A stretch of 41,931 nt of DNA from JAUIET01 sp045105115 (GCA_045105115.1 JBGCDE010000173.1:1-41931), one strand, 5' to 3'; counted from the first letter of the stretch, positions 8,498 through 17,785 are shown. The notes: a model not told the origin generated them from the sequence alone. A program made the numbers and translations.

Positions 8498-8591
8498 GGT
8501 GTTGCCTCTGTCAAAAAAGAAGTCTGGGTAGGGCTAGCGCTGTCGCGTGCCGTAAGTGGGTTAAAAGAAAACTGCGTTGATTCATGCTCGA

Positions 8592-9950
8592 CTAATCAGT
8601 CCATGGCGACCAGGCTGGTTCACGCACATCGCGTACCGTGCGAGGGAAATTGTATTTCACATTGCCATCCGTTGAAACCGCAGCCAATATGCCGCGACCG
8701 TGCTGCTTGGTCGCATAAATAATCATTCGACCATTCGGTGCCACGCTGGGTGATTCATCCAACGAGGTTTTTGTCAAAGAGCGCATGCGCTCCGATTCAA
8801 AGTTAAATTCCGCAATGTGAAACTGGCCTTTCTGCTGATGAACCAGCACCAGACCGCTATTGTCTGGCAGCACACTGGCGCGGGCATTATAACTGCCATC
8901 AAAAGTAAGCCGCTCTATGGCGCCTGTCGCCAAAGATACTTTGTAAATCTGCGGTGCACGACCACGATCAGAAGTAAACACCAAAGACTTCCCATCCGGA
9001 TACCAACTCGGCTCAGTATCAATCGCTGAGCTGCGCGTTAGCCGGCGCAAATTCTTGCTGGCCAAATCCATTACGTAAATGTCGGGGTTGCCGTCTTTAG
9101 ACAGAACCATGGCAAGCTTTTTGCCATCTGGAGACCAGGAAGGCGCGCTGTTCAGCCCCCTGAAATTAGTGAGCTTTTGGCGCTCGCCGGTCGCAAGATT
9201 CTGCCGGTAAATAGCAGGCCTGCCGCTTTCAAAAGACACATAGGCAATATCGCGCCCGTTCGGTGCCCAGGAAGGTGACAGCAAAGGTTCTTCTGATTCA
9301 ACGATCAATTGATCTCTGGCGCCATCTGCATCCGACTTATACAGGCGGAAGTTATAGCTGCGGTTCTTGCGGTTTGCCGCCGATACATAAAGGATTTTGG
9401 TGGAAAATGCGCCGCGAATACCGGTTATTTTTTCGTAAATCTTGTCACTGGCTGCATGCGCTAAATCCCGAATCTGGGCTTCTGTGCCTGACAATTTCTC
9501 CAGCAGAATGCGCTGCTGCTTCACAACATCCAGTAATTCATATTGTACTTGCAGAGGCTGTGAACCACCGCCGAGCTTAACTTTGCCCACCACCACATAA
9601 TCAACATCAATGGCTCGCCAGTCGCGAAAGTGCACGTCGCTTGATTGATGCGGCTGACCCAGCATGTCTTTTGCCTTGATCGGCGCGAAAAGCCCGCTTC
9701 TACGCAAATCAGACGACACAATCTTTGCAATGTCCTGGCTGGGCACTTTAGTGCCAGACCAACCAAATGGGACAACGGCGATTGCGGTTGGATCATCAAT
9801 ACCAGAGGTAATCTCGATCGTTGTTTGCGCGCTGGCAGATGTCGCTTGCAGCATCAGCAAAATCATCATCACGGCACACAGATATGACCAGTGATGCTTA
9901 GGCACCGCTTCGTTCACCGCAAACGGTGCAAATAGAGTGTTATTTAACAT
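8592..9950 (-). CDS. tolB: Tol-Pal system translocation protein TolB
   Basis: TolB is a periplasmic beta-propeller that cycles between Pal and TolA. The 452-residue protein has a signal peptide ending SASA before QTTIEI, an N-terminal alpha/beta domain (about 42-170), and a six-bladed propeller with WD40-like repeats such as SPSWAPNGRDIAYVS, APSWSPDGKKLAMV and EPSWYPDGKSLVFTS. I place the start at the ATG at 9950, which shares its A with the tolA stop codon (TGATG), so translation is coupled. A TTG immediately before it adds one residue and is less likely. The signal peptide is longer than usual, with about 27 residues before the hydrophobic core. Confidence 0.96.
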   Translation of the reverse strand: MLNNTLFAPFAVNEAVPKHHWSYLCAVMMILLMLQATSASAQTTIEITSGIDDPTAIAVVPFGWSGTKVPSQDIAKIVSSDLRRSGLFAPIKAKDMLGQPHQSSDVHFRDWRAIDVDYVVVGKVKLGGGSQPLQVQYELLDVVKQQRILLEKLSGTEAQIRDLAHAASDKIYEKITGIRGAFSTKILYVSAANRKNRSYNFRLYKSDADGARDQLIVESEEPLLSPSWAPNGRDIAYVSFESGRPAIYRQNLATGERQKLTNFRGLNSAPSWSPDGKKLAMVLSKDGNPDIYVMDLASKNLRRLTRSSAIDTEPSWYPDGKSLVFTSDRGRAPQIYKVSLATGAIERLTFDGSYNARASVLPDNSGLVLVHQQKGQFHIAEFNFESERMRSLTKTSLDESPSVAPNGRMIIYATKQHGRGILAAVSTDGNVKYNFPRTVRDVREPAWSPWTD

Positions 9951-10735
9951 CAACTCCGTAAATCCTCTGGCCTGAAAATGAATCGAAGGCGTCGAAACTG
10001 GTTTTCAAAGGTTCGACTCGGCATTTTTCGTATCTCTGGAAAACGCCCGGCTTTCTTCACCGCATTCTCGGCGCTGCGGTCAAACGCCGCATCACCGCTA
10101 CTTCGCACAATAGACACTGACACAATATCACCACTAGGCACCAACTGAATCAGTAATTCTGTCTGCATGCCATTGCGCGCACTCAGCGGCCGGCTCCAGT
10201 TATTTTCTATGACCCGTTTTATCAATGCAATGTAACTTTGTGTGACTTCCGCGTCTGCTTGTAAATTGGAGAAGCTCTGTTCATTACGCATAGCCTGCTC
10301 CATATCGGACTTGGCTTGCTGTTTTGCCCTGATTTGAGCTGCTTTTTCACGCATTCTGGCCAGCGCCTGAGGATCAGGTCTTGGCTCACGAACGCGCTTG
10401 GGCTCTTCACGAGGTTTAGGCTTGGGCTTTTCCTGCTGTTTGCTGTATGTGGGGTCGTTTTGCTTAGGAGCTGCGATCGGCTCTGCTCTGGCGGCTTCGA
10501 ATTGGTCTTCCGGAGGCGGGGATGACTCTACAACCGCTTTAGGCGGCGCGGCCGGCGCCGGTGCCACCACATTTTCCGGCAAAATAACCAACTTGGCTGC
10601 AATGTGATCATATTTGGGGGCAGTTTGGAGTCTAGGCGGCTCGCTTGCCCAATTCATAAACATCAAATAAGCCAGCAATACGTGTATCAATGTCGCCAGA
10701 AAACCTGGCATCCATACACCTTCCATCAATCGCAT
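9950..10735 (-). CDS. tolA: Tol-Pal inner-membrane anchored protein TolA
   Basis: TolA links the TolQR proton channel to TolB/Pal. The 261-residue protein has one transmembrane helix (about 9-28), a Pro/Lys/Arg/Glu-rich periplasmic stalk (about 55-165, including PKPKPREEPKRVREPRPDP followed by Ala/Lys/Gln helices), and a TonB-like C-terminal domain (about 170-261, YIALIKRVIENNWSRP to the end). It is much shorter than the E. coli protein of about 420 residues because the helical stalk is abbreviated, as in many gammaproteobacteria. It begins five bases after the tolR stop and overlaps tolB by one base. Confidence 0.95.
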   Translation of the reverse strand: MRLMEGVWMPGFLATLIHVLLAYLMFMNWASEPPRLQTAPKYDHIAAKLVILPENVVAPAPAAPPKAVVESSPPPEDQFEAARAEPIAAPKQNDPTYSKQQEKPKPKPREEPKRVREPRPDPQALARMREKAAQIRAKQQAKSDMEQAMRNEQSFSNLQADAEVTQSYIALIKRVIENNWSRPLSARNGMQTELLIQLVPSGDIVSVSIVRSSGDAAFDRSAENAVKKAGRFPEIRKMPSRTFENQFRRLRFIFRPEDLRS

Positions 10736-10740
10736 CGGGC

Positions 10741-11163
10741 TCAGGCCTCAGGGTTTTCGGTGACCAAACCCAGTGAGGTAGCGCCAACGGCCTTTAGACT
10801 GGACATTAACGCAATCACTTTGCCGTAAGGCACATTGGTATCGCCCCAGATCAATACGGAGGTATCGGGCTTGCGACCCACAACCACACGAATCTTCTGA
10901 CTAATGTCTGCCAGATCTACCGCTTTTTCATGGTTATCGCCCAAATTGATGTAATAGCTACCATCTGCTTTGATTGACACAATCAGCGGTTCTTCCTTGG
11001 CATCTACAGGTGCCGTAGATGCTTTTGGCAACTCCACTTGCACGCCTTGCATCAGCAACGGCGCGGTCGCCATAAAGATAACTAACAGAACCAGCATCAC
11101 ATCAATGTAGGGCACTACATTGATCTCAGCGATTGGGCGGCGTTTACTTTGTTGTCTGGACAT
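10741..11163 (-). CDS. tolR: Tol-Pal proton channel subunit TolR
   Basis: TolR forms, with TolQ, the proton-motive-force-driven motor that energises TolA. The 140-residue protein has one transmembrane helix (about 17-37) preceded by PIAEINVVPYIDVML. Asp21 in that motif is the equivalent of the proton-carrying Asp23 of E. coli TolR. The periplasmic domain (about 60-140) has the usual strand-helix pattern with PLIVSIKADGSYYIN and SVLIWGDTNVPYGKV. ATG at 11163 follows tolQ by 22 bases. Confidence 0.96.
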   Translation of the reverse strand: MSRQQSKRRPIAEINVVPYIDVMLVLLVIFMATAPLLMQGVQVELPKASTAPVDAKEEPLIVSIKADGSYYINLGDNHEKAVDLADISQKIRVVVGRKPDTSVLIWGDTNVPYGKVIALMSSLKAVGATSLGLVTENPEA

Positions 11164-11185
11164 CAGCAGTAATCGTTAGTCTGAT

Positions 11186-11917
11186 CTATGTGAGTTGACC
11201 CGGCTTTGTTAATGTAGCCGATGGTTCAGGTGCCGATGCATACACCTGACGATGCAAAATACTGGAAAATTCGTCTGAGAACTGCTCGTACCGGCCTACC
11301 AGCATATCTACGCGCGAACTGAATCGGTTATAGGCAATAACCGCAGGAATCGCTGCAAACAAGCCCATTGCCGTTGCAATCAACGCTTCTGAAATACCAG
11401 GTGCCACGGAGGCTATGGTTGCTTGCTGCATATTAGCAAGACCACGAAACGCGTTCATAATTCCCCATACCGTGCCAAACAGGCCTATGTACGGACTGGT
11501 TGAGCCCACGGTAGCGAGAAACGGTAAGTTCTTGTCAAGCTTTGCTTCTTCGCGTGCCATTGCAACGCGCATGCCACGCTGGGCCCCCAGCATAATAGCC
11601 GCCGCATCCGCGTTGGCTTGCTGTCGCAAACGGGAAAACTCTTTAAAGCCCGAGCGAAATATATTCTCAACACCGATGGCACCTTCCATATCGTGCGCGT
11701 TCGCATTGGCCTGACGATACAATTTGCCAAGGTCTATGCCAGACCAGAATTGCTGCTCGAATTCGGCCAGCTGATACTCGGCTTCGCGGTACGTCCACAG
11801 ACGGCGCAAAATCATGGTCCATGACACAACCGAGGCCAGCAATAAACTGAGCATCACCAGTTGCACCAACAGGCTGGCATTGGCAACCAAGTGCCAAATC
11901 GATAATTGTTCTTCCAA
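11186..11917 (-). CDS. tolQ: Tol-Pal proton channel subunit TolQ
   Basis: TolQ is the multi-spanning partner of TolR and belongs to the MotA/TolQ/ExbB family. The 243-residue protein has three membrane spans: about 13-35, then a pair near 135-160 and 170-192 around TVGSTSPYIGLFGTVWGIM and ALIATAMGLFAAIPAVIAY. The start is a TTG at 11917: GGAG lies six bases upstream and no in-frame ATG competes, so a rare start codon is used for the first tol gene. It lies 45 bases downstream of ybgC. Confidence 0.95.
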   Translation of the reverse strand: MEEQLSIWHLVANASLLVQLVMLSLLLASVVSWTMILRRLWTYREAEYQLAEFEQQFWSGIDLGKLYRQANANAHDMEGAIGVENIFRSGFKEFSRLRQQANADAAAIMLGAQRGMRVAMAREEAKLDKNLPFLATVGSTSPYIGLFGTVWGIMNAFRGLANMQQATIASVAPGISEALIATAMGLFAAIPAVIAYNRFSSRVDMLVGRYEQFSDEFSSILHRQVYASAPEPSATLTKPGQLT

Positions 11918-11962
11918 GATGTTCTCCGAAAGCCTAACCCTGCGCGTGTTACGCGGGTTAAA

Positions 11963-12367
11963 TCAATGTTCTTTTGCTAGCGCTTCCAGCATGGTTTGTG
12001 GCATTCGAGTGGGGTGCATGGTCTGTTGATGAACACATGCAATTTTCACTGTGGCCTCACAAAGCAGCGTTCCATCGCGAGTAACCGATTGGGCAAAGAC
12101 CATATAGCTGCGCCCGGTCTTGGTCACTGTCGCTGTTGCGTCTAACGACTCATCTAATCTAGCAGGGCTCAGGTATTTTATCTGTGTAGAATGCACAACG
12201 AACATGAGCTCTTCACTGAATATAGCTGTTTTTGCGTAACCCAGGGAACGCAAAAGCTCGGTTCGTGCACGTTCCATGAATTTTAAATAGTTCACATAAT
12301 AAACAATACCGCCGGCGTCGGTATCTTCAATGTAAACCCGAATGGGTAGAGAGTAATGCGCACCCAC
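11963..12367 (-). CDS. ybgC: Acyl-CoA thioesterase YbgC (Tol-Pal associated)
   Basis: YbgC is a hot-dog-fold 4-hydroxybenzoyl-CoA thioesterase family enzyme that hydrolyses acyl-CoAs or acyl-ACP and is nearly always the first gene of the tol-pal cluster. The 134-residue protein shows YIEDTDAGGIVYYVNYLKF, with Asp17 in the catalytic position of the family, and the central FMERARTELLRSLG helix. The start is a GTG at 12367, two bases after the ruvB stop. I see no good ribosome binding site, so translation may depend on coupling to ruvB. Confidence 0.95.
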   Translation of the reverse strand: MGAHYSLPIRVYIEDTDAGGIVYYVNYLKFMERARTELLRSLGYAKTAIFSEELMFVVHSTQIKYLSPARLDESLDATATVTKTGRSYMVFAQSVTRDGTLLCEATVKIACVHQQTMHPTRMPQTMLEALAKEH

Positions 12368-12369
12368 AG

Positions 12370-13407
12370 TTACAAGTCGAGATCCAGGGTTTCACCGCTG
12401 CCTGCCACGGGTTGATTTACCTGCAGGTCGCGATAAGCGCTGGCGGTAACCACCCGGCCGCGAGGAGTTCGAGTGATATAACCTTCCTGTATGAGATAAG
12501 GCTCCAGCACTTCTTCAATCGTGCCTTTGTCTTCACCAACCGCAGCGGCCAGGCTGTCTAATCCAACCGGTCCGCCATCAAACTTTTCAATCATGGCAAG
12601 CAGCAGTCGTCTGTCCATCTGATCAAAACCATGCTGATCGACTTTCAGCATATTCAGCGCCGCGTCGGCGACTTCAGAGTTGATCGTCCCATCTGCTTTG
12701 ACTTCGGCGTAGTCGCGCACCCTGCGCAACAGGCGATTAGCAATGCGCGGCGTGCCACGCGCGCGACGGGCAATTTCTGTGGCGCCTTTTTCATTGATTT
12801 CTACACCCAATATCTGGGCAGAGCGCAACACAATAGAACGCAGCTCATCCACCTTGTAAAACTCAAGCCGCTGAATAATTCCGAAGCGGTCGCGCATGGG
12901 TGCTGTGAGCAATCCAGCACGTGTAGTTGCACCCACTAATGTAAACGGCGGCAAATCAAGCTTGATTGAACGAGCCGCGGGTCCTTCACCAATCATAATG
13001 TCGAGCTGAAAATCTTCCATGGCCGGGTAAAGCACTTCTTCTACTACTGGGCTCAAGCGATGTATCTCATCAATAAATAGAACGTCACCGGCTTCAAGAT
13101 TGGTCATGATGGCGGCTAAATCGCCCGCCCTCTCCAGCACCGGGCCCGACGTAGAACGCAAAGAAACATTCATTTCCTGGGCAAGAATATTGGCCAGCGT
13201 TGTTTTACCCAAGCCAGGTGGACCAAATATCAAAGTGTGGTCTAGCGAGTCACCCCGATTGCGCGCCGCGGCCACAAATATTTCCATTTGCTCTTTAACA
13301 GCGGTTTGGCCCACGTATTCCTGCAGACGCAATGGACGGATAGCACGATCGGTTCGCTCCTCGCCAGGTTCTCCAAATGCGGAGATGATTCGATCAGATT
13401 CAATCAT
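12370..13407 (-). CDS. ruvB: Holliday junction branch-migration helicase RuvB
   Basis: RuvB is the AAA+ motor that, with RuvA, drives branch migration at Holliday junctions. The 345-residue protein has Walker A GPPGLGKTT at 62-70, Walker B LFIDEIHRL near 113-121, sensor 1 VGATTRAG, the arginine-finger segment TAPMRDRFGI, and a winged-helix C-terminus (GPVGLDSLA onward). The length is normal for the family. ATG at 13407 lies 30 bases downstream of ruvA. Confidence 0.98.
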   Translation of the reverse strand: MIESDRIISAFGEPGEERTDRAIRPLRLQEYVGQTAVKEQMEIFVAAARNRGDSLDHTLIFGPPGLGKTTLANILAQEMNVSLRSTSGPVLERAGDLAAIMTNLEAGDVLFIDEIHRLSPVVEEVLYPAMEDFQLDIMIGEGPAARSIKLDLPPFTLVGATTRAGLLTAPMRDRFGIIQRLEFYKVDELRSIVLRSAQILGVEINEKGATEIARRARGTPRIANRLLRRVRDYAEVKADGTINSEVADAALNMLKVDQHGFDQMDRRLLLAMIEKFDGGPVGLDSLAAAVGEDKGTIEEVLEPYLIQEGYITRTPRGRVVTASAYRDLQVNQPVAGSGETLDLDL

Positions 13408-13437
13408 GCTGCCAGCATAGCGCGTGCGTGCGATATC

Positions 13438-14052
13438 TCAAAACAAACTGCGAAGAGCGGCTCTAATTAGGTCTTCGACAATCAAGGAACCTTCGGTTCC
13501 GGCCGCTGCTTTGGCAACCGCTCTGGAAGCCTCCGCTTTCTTATAGCCAAGTGCTTCCAGTGCGGCTTCAGCTTCGGTGATTGGATCGTCTGCGGGTGAC
13601 TCACCGGAATCATTGTTTACCGCAGCAATGGCAGGTGCTGCGATCATGTCGTCAGTCAGCTTGTCGCGTGTCTCCATAATCAAACGCTCAGCGGTTTTTG
13701 CACCAATACCCGGCAAACGCACTAAGGCCGCCTTGTCGCCCTGGCGTATGCACTTAACCACTTCACTGGCTGTCATGCCGGATAAAATAGCCAAACCCAC
13801 TTTTGGACCAATACCACTGACTTTTATAAGTAAGCGAAACAGGTTGCGATCCGACTCATTTAAAAAACCAAACAGCAGTTGTGCGTCTTCACGAACTACA
13901 AAATGAGTGCTGAGTTGCACAAGCTGACCAAGCTCTGGCAGGTCATAATACGTTGTCATTGGCACAGTGACTTCATAGCAAAGACCATGCACGTTCACCA
14001 AAACGTCTGGCGCCTGTTTCGCAGTAAGTTCACCGACAATACGACCGATCAT
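13438..14052 (-). CDS. ruvA: Holliday junction DNA-binding subunit RuvA
   Basis: RuvA tetramers hold the Holliday junction and load RuvB. The 204-residue protein has an OB-fold domain I (MIGRIVGEL to about 65), two helix-hairpin-helix motifs in domain II (about 70-140, LIKVSGIGPKVGLAIL and LVRLPGIGAKTAERLI), a flexible acidic linker (about 148-165), and the RuvB-binding domain III (EALGYKKAEASRAV). The start is the ATG at 14052, which overlaps the ruvC stop by four bases (ATGA) and has AGGA eight bases upstream. A longer reading to 14172 would overlap ruvC and has no homologous sequence. Confidence 0.97.
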   Translation of the reverse strand: MIGRIVGELTAKQAPDVLVNVHGLCYEVTVPMTTYYDLPELGQLVQLSTHFVVREDAQLLFGFLNESDRNLFRLLIKVSGIGPKVGLAILSGMTASEVVKCIRQGDKAALVRLPGIGAKTAERLIMETRDKLTDDMIAAPAIAAVNNDSGESPADDPITEAEAALEALGYKKAEASRAVAKAAAGTEGSLIVEDLIRAALRSLF

Positions 14053-14612
14053 GTTGGCATTCCTGGCAATCGAGTGGGCCGCTTTCGTTGCGCCCTGCGC
14101 CGCACCAATTGTCGCCCGTGCACTTCTTTGGTTCCCAAGCGGCTTGCCACCTGACCCGAATGTGAGTGACACAAGGCCGCTGCAAGGGCATCGGCTGCGT
14201 CCTCTGCCGGAGGCGCACTTAATGACAACAAAACCTGAACCATGTGCTGCACCTGATGTTTCTGCGCACCACCTTTTCCCACCACTGCTTGCTTGATCTG
14301 TAGGGCGGAATATTCAGCTATTTCCAAGCCTGCATTGGCCGCCGCCACAATGGCCGCACCGCGCGCCTGGCCGAGTTTGAGTGCCGATTGCGGATTACGT
14401 GCCATGAATACTTGTTCGACAGCAAATTGCTCTGGTTGAAACTGCTCGATGATTTCACTCACATCGCGAAATATATGATTCAACCGCGCTGGCAAGTCTG
14501 CCTCGGGTAAGCGAATACAACCACTGGTGATATAGCGGTGCGCATTGCCTTGCGTTTCAATAACACCGTAGCCGGTGGTACGCGACCCTGGGTCTAAGCC
14601 CATGATAATCAT
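14049..14612 (-). CDS. ruvC: Holliday junction resolvase RuvC
   Basis: RuvC is the endonuclease that cuts Holliday junctions symmetrically. The 187-residue protein has the RNase H-like active site: Asp7 in GLDPGS, Glu66 in FAVEQVF, and the late acidic pair in PAEDAADALA. The C-terminal 25 or so residues are unusually basic (RRRAQRKRPTRLPG) and extend a little past the usual family end of about 170, perhaps to help bind DNA. It overlaps ruvA by four bases. ATG at 14612 has GGAAG upstream. It follows yebC by 24 bases. Confidence 0.97.
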   Translation of the reverse strand: MIIMGLDPGSRTTGYGVIETQGNAHRYITSGCIRLPEADLPARLNHIFRDVSEIIEQFQPEQFAVEQVFMARNPQSALKLGQARGAAIVAAANAGLEIAEYSALQIKQAVVGKGGAQKHQVQHMVQVLLSLSAPPAEDAADALAAALCHSHSGQVASRLGTKEVHGRQLVRRRAQRKRPTRLPGMPT

Positions 14613-14636
14613 TAGCGGCGCTTCCAGTATGAAATA

Positions 14637-15386
14637 TTATTGCTCCATCTCGGCAAATACATCGGCACTGATTTCAGCATTTGAATAAACGTTCTGCACA
14701 TCATCCAGGTCTTCCAGCGCATCAACCAAACGAAGAATTTTCTCAGCGCCTGACACATCCAACGGCGTAGTGGTGGACGCAAGCTTCGTTACCTCAGCAT
14801 TCTCCGCTTTCAACTGAGCCGCATCAAGTGCGTCTTTTACGGCACCGAATTCTTCAAAACCGGTTGTTACATCAACCGAGCCGTCATCATTGGTCACGAT
14901 ATCTTCCGCACCGGCCTCAAGGGCAACATCCAGTATGGTGTTTTCGTCAGCGCCACTTGAAAACGTAATTTGTCCTTTCGTTGCAAACAGGTAGGCAACC
15001 GAGCCATCCGTTCCCAAATTACCGCCGGCCTTACTGAACGCATGGCGAATTTCGGCCACTGTTCGATTTCGGTTATCGGTCATTACATCCACTAATATAG
15101 CCACGCCACCTGGCCCATAGCCTTCGTACACCAACTCTTCTACGTTATCAGCTTCAGTATTACCGGCACCCCTGGCAATGGCGCGATCAATTGTGTCGCG
15201 CGTCATATTAGCGCCAAGCGCTTTGTCTACCGCAGCACGCAGCCTGGGATTATCTTCCGGGGACCCACCACCTTGCTTGGCAGCAACCGTGAGCTCACGA
15301 ATGATCTTGGTAAAGATTTTACCGCGTTTGGCGTCTTGCGCTGCTTTGCGGTGTTTTATGTTCGCCCACTTACTGTGACCGGCCAT
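14637..15386 (-). CDS. yebC: YebC/PmpR/TACO1 family protein
   Basis: The family has been described both as DNA-binding transcriptional regulators and, more recently, as ribosome-associated factors that relieve stalling at proline-rich sequences. The 249-residue protein has the conserved opening MAGHSKWANIKHRKAAQDA, the central KALGANMTRDTIDRAIARG helix pair, EGYGPGGVAILVDVMTDNRNRT, and the acidic second and third domains ending DDVQNVYSNAEI. The length matches E. coli YebC. It sits between aspS (6-base gap) and ruvC, a conserved position. Confidence 0.97.
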   Translation of the reverse strand: MAGHSKWANIKHRKAAQDAKRGKIFTKIIRELTVAAKQGGGSPEDNPRLRAAVDKALGANMTRDTIDRAIARGAGNTEADNVEELVYEGYGPGGVAILVDVMTDNRNRTVAEIRHAFSKAGGNLGTDGSVAYLFATKGQITFSSGADENTILDVALEAGAEDIVTNDDGSVDVTTGFEEFGAVKDALDAAQLKAENAEVTKLASTTTPLDVSGAEKILRLVDALEDLDDVQNVYSNAEISADVFAEMEQ

Positions 15387-15392
15387 TGCTCT

Positions 15393-17177
15393 TTAACCCG
15401 ATTGCTCTGAGGTTTCAGTCACCGGCTTTCGAACGCGTATATGCAATTCTTTCACCTGAGCGTCATCTACTGCACTCGGCGCATCTGTCATCACGCATGC
15501 GGCACTTTGAGTTTTCGGAAACGCAATAACGTCCCTGATAGAACTAGCGCCGGTCATCAGCATTAGCAAACGATCAAGACCAAAAGCAAGCCCACCGTGA
15601 GGAGGTGCTCCGTATTTCAAGGCACGCAATAAGAATCCAAATTTATTCTCGGCTTCTTCCGCATCGATTCCAAGCACTTCCAGTACTTTAGCCTGCATCT
15701 CTGCATTGTGAATACGCAAGGAACCGCCACCTAACTCAGTGCCGTTCAATACCATGTCATAGGCGTGAGACAGAGCCTCACCAGGCGACGCTTCAAGCTC
15801 AGCAACATCGCAAGCTGGCATGGTGAAAGGGTGATGCAAGGAATTCCAACGACCCTCGCCATCTTTTTCAAACATTGGGAAGTCAACTACCCAGGCTGGT
15901 GCCCACTCACAAGTGTGCAGCTGCAAGTCTTCACCCAACTTGACTCTTAGCGCGCCCAAAGCCTCATTCACTATATTGGCTTTGTCAGCACCGAAAAATA
16001 AGATATCGCCAGATTCTGCGCCAGTGCGTTCCAACAGCGCAGGCACCACGTCCAGCATGTTTTTAACAATCGGCGACTGCAATCCTTCAGCACCGGCCGC
16101 AACATCATTGACCTTAATCCAAGCCAAACCCCTGGCGCCATAAATGCCCACAAATTTGGTGTAGTCATCGATCACTTTGCGGCTAAGGCTGGCTCCACCT
16201 GGCACTCGAAGCACGGCGACGCGACCTTGCGGATCATTCGCCGGGCCACTGAATACTTTGAAATCTACGCCTTTCATCAAGTCAGCCACATCTTGCAGTT
16301 CTAGCGGCACCCTCAGATCTGGCTTGTCGCTGCCGTACTTATTAATGGCCTCGGCATAACTCAGTCTTGGAAAATCTCCTAGTTCAACGTCCAGGACCTC
16401 GTTGAATAAATCACGAATCATGCCTTCGGTGACTGCCATCACGTCAGCCTCAGTCGCAAACGACATCTCGATGTCTATTTGCGTGAACTCGGGTTGGCGG
16501 TCAGCCCGCAAATCTTCGTCGCGAAAGCACTTCACTATCTGATAGTAACGATCCATTCCCGCCACCATCAGCAATTGCTTAAATAGCTGCGGTGATTGAG
16601 GCAAGGCATAAAAGCTGCCGGCATGGACCCGGCTTGGAACCAGGTAGTCTCTCGCGCCCTCGGGTGTCGCGCGCGTTAACATAGGCGTTTCAATATCATG
16701 AAACTCATGTTTGTCGAGATAGTTGCGTACAAAAGTGCTCACACGCGAGCGCATTGCCAGCCGCTCTTGCATCTCTGGCCGGCGTAAATCGACATAGCGA
16801 TGTCGCAAGCGTACATCCTCACCAACCTGCGTATGCTCGTCCAACTGGAATGGTGGCGTGTCAGCAACATTGAGAATTTCCAGCTGTTTGCCCAGCACTT
16901 CAATTGCGCCAGTTTCCATATCAGGATTCAGCGTACCTTCTATACGGTCACGAACTCGACCTGTCACTTTCAGCACGTATTCGCTTCGAACGCGGTCCGC
17001 TCGCTTGAAGTGCTCTTCGGTATCAGGGTCAAATACAACTTGTACAACGCCTTTTACGTCACGCAGATCAAGAAAAATGACCCCGCCGTGATCTCGGCGT
17101 CTGTGCACCCAACCACATAGAGTGACCTCAGCATCAATATGCTCGGGTCTCAGATCACCGCAATAGTGGCTTCGCAT
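15393..17177 (-). CDS. aspS: Aspartyl-tRNA synthetase
   Basis: AspRS charges tRNA-Asp in the cytoplasm. The 594-residue protein has the OB-fold anticodon-binding domain (about 1-110, VTLCGWVHRRRDHGGVIFLDLRD), class II motif 2 with FRDEDLRADRQPEFTQIDIE, the bacterial GAD insertion (about 280-420), and motif 3 GLAFGLDRLLMLM near the C-terminus. The length is typical of bacterial AspRS. Whether it also charges tRNA-Asn cannot be decided here. It lies 57 bases downstream of fmdB. Confidence 0.98.
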   Translation of the reverse strand: MRSHYCGDLRPEHIDAEVTLCGWVHRRRDHGGVIFLDLRDVKGVVQVVFDPDTEEHFKRADRVRSEYVLKVTGRVRDRIEGTLNPDMETGAIEVLGKQLEILNVADTPPFQLDEHTQVGEDVRLRHRYVDLRRPEMQERLAMRSRVSTFVRNYLDKHEFHDIETPMLTRATPEGARDYLVPSRVHAGSFYALPQSPQLFKQLLMVAGMDRYYQIVKCFRDEDLRADRQPEFTQIDIEMSFATEADVMAVTEGMIRDLFNEVLDVELGDFPRLSYAEAINKYGSDKPDLRVPLELQDVADLMKGVDFKVFSGPANDPQGRVAVLRVPGGASLSRKVIDDYTKFVGIYGARGLAWIKVNDVAAGAEGLQSPIVKNMLDVVPALLERTGAESGDILFFGADKANIVNEALGALRVKLGEDLQLHTCEWAPAWVVDFPMFEKDGEGRWNSLHHPFTMPACDVAELEASPGEALSHAYDMVLNGTELGGGSLRIHNAEMQAKVLEVLGIDAEEAENKFGFLLRALKYGAPPHGGLAFGLDRLLMLMTGASSIRDVIAFPKTQSAACVMTDAPSAVDDAQVKELHIRVRKPVTETSEQSG

Positions 17178-17234
17178 TTGTTGTCCTCAGGATAAGCTAG
17201 TGTCTAGCGTAAAATAATGTACTGCGCGATTCTA

Positions 17235-17597
17235 TCAGCTGGAGCTGGACGAATCGCCTGATGATTTGCTGCTGCTTTTCGTCGAAGAAGAATCTTTAGC
17301 ACTAGCACCAGACTTTTCGGAGCCACCAGAGCTTGAAGAGTCCGACGATTTGCTTTCGCCACCGCTGCCTTTCGACTTTTCGCCCTTGTTTTCAACCAGG
17401 TTCTTCTTTTTGTCACCGCTTTTGAAGTCAGTTTCATACCAGCCACCCCCTTTTAGACGGAAAGCGGCGGCGGATACTTTTTTCTTTAGTGCAGGTTTAT
17501 TGCATTCAGGACAATCGGTGGCGTGAGGATCGCTCATCTTCTGAATCAGCTCCATCTGATGACCACAATCCTGGCATTGATATTCGTAAATTGGCAT
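17235..17597 (-). CDS. FmdB family zinc-ribbon protein
   Basis: FmdB-type proteins are short zinc ribbons, named as putative regulators; no firm function is known. Here residues 1-45 form the ribbon: MPIYEYQCQDCGHQME with Cys8 and Cys11, and DCPECNKPAL with the second Cys pair. The middle (about 46-70) has AAFRLKGGGWYETDFK, typical of the family. The last 50 residues are almost entirely Ser, Lys, Gly and Asp and look disordered. Ser-rich tails are common in proteobacterial members. It is the promoter-proximal gene of the array and sits directly before aspS, a conserved pairing. Confidence 0.9.
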   Translation of the reverse strand: MPIYEYQCQDCGHQMELIQKMSDPHATDCPECNKPALKKKVSAAAFRLKGGGWYETDFKSGDKKKNLVENKGEKSKGSGGESKSSDSSSSGGSEKSGASAKDSSSTKSSSKSSGDSSSSS

Positions 17598-17633
17598 AGT
17601 TTTCAGTAGTAAAAGTGATTCTAACGAGTGTTT

Positions 17634-17653
17634 CTTGACGACACTACGTCAAG
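17634..17653. promoter_or_regulatory. Palindrome between fmdB and the HU gene
   Basis: CTTGACG at 17634-17640 and CGTCAAG at 17647-17653 are perfect complements, separated by six bases. The element lies 37 bases upstream of the fmdB start, within the probable promoter region of the long minus-strand array, and could be an operator or part of a -35 region. I see no matching -10 at ideal spacing on either strand. TATACT at 17664-17669 is a possible -10 for the plus strand but lies 23 bases from the TTGACG. The role is inference. Confidence 0.3.
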
Positions 17654-17756
17654 CGGCCGGCATTATACTGCACCGCGGCCTAAGAAGAAATAATCAGAAA
17701 AAGCCTGAAAAACGTGGCATTTTTGCATAAACATCAATCTGTATTCGCATCAATTG

Positions 17757-17785
17757 TTGCCGCAGGTGCCGTTTTTCTATATATA
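17757..17785 (+). promoter_or_regulatory. Possible sigma-70 promoter for the HU-like gene
   Basis: TTGCCG at 17757-17762 and TATATA at 17780-17785 are spaced by 17 bases. A start near 17792 would leave a leader of about 90 bases before the ATG at 17883. The 10-base string CGCAGGTGCC overlaps this promoter (17761-17770) and recurs in the leader (17822-17831). Both hexamers are imperfect, so this is only a candidate. Confidence 0.3.
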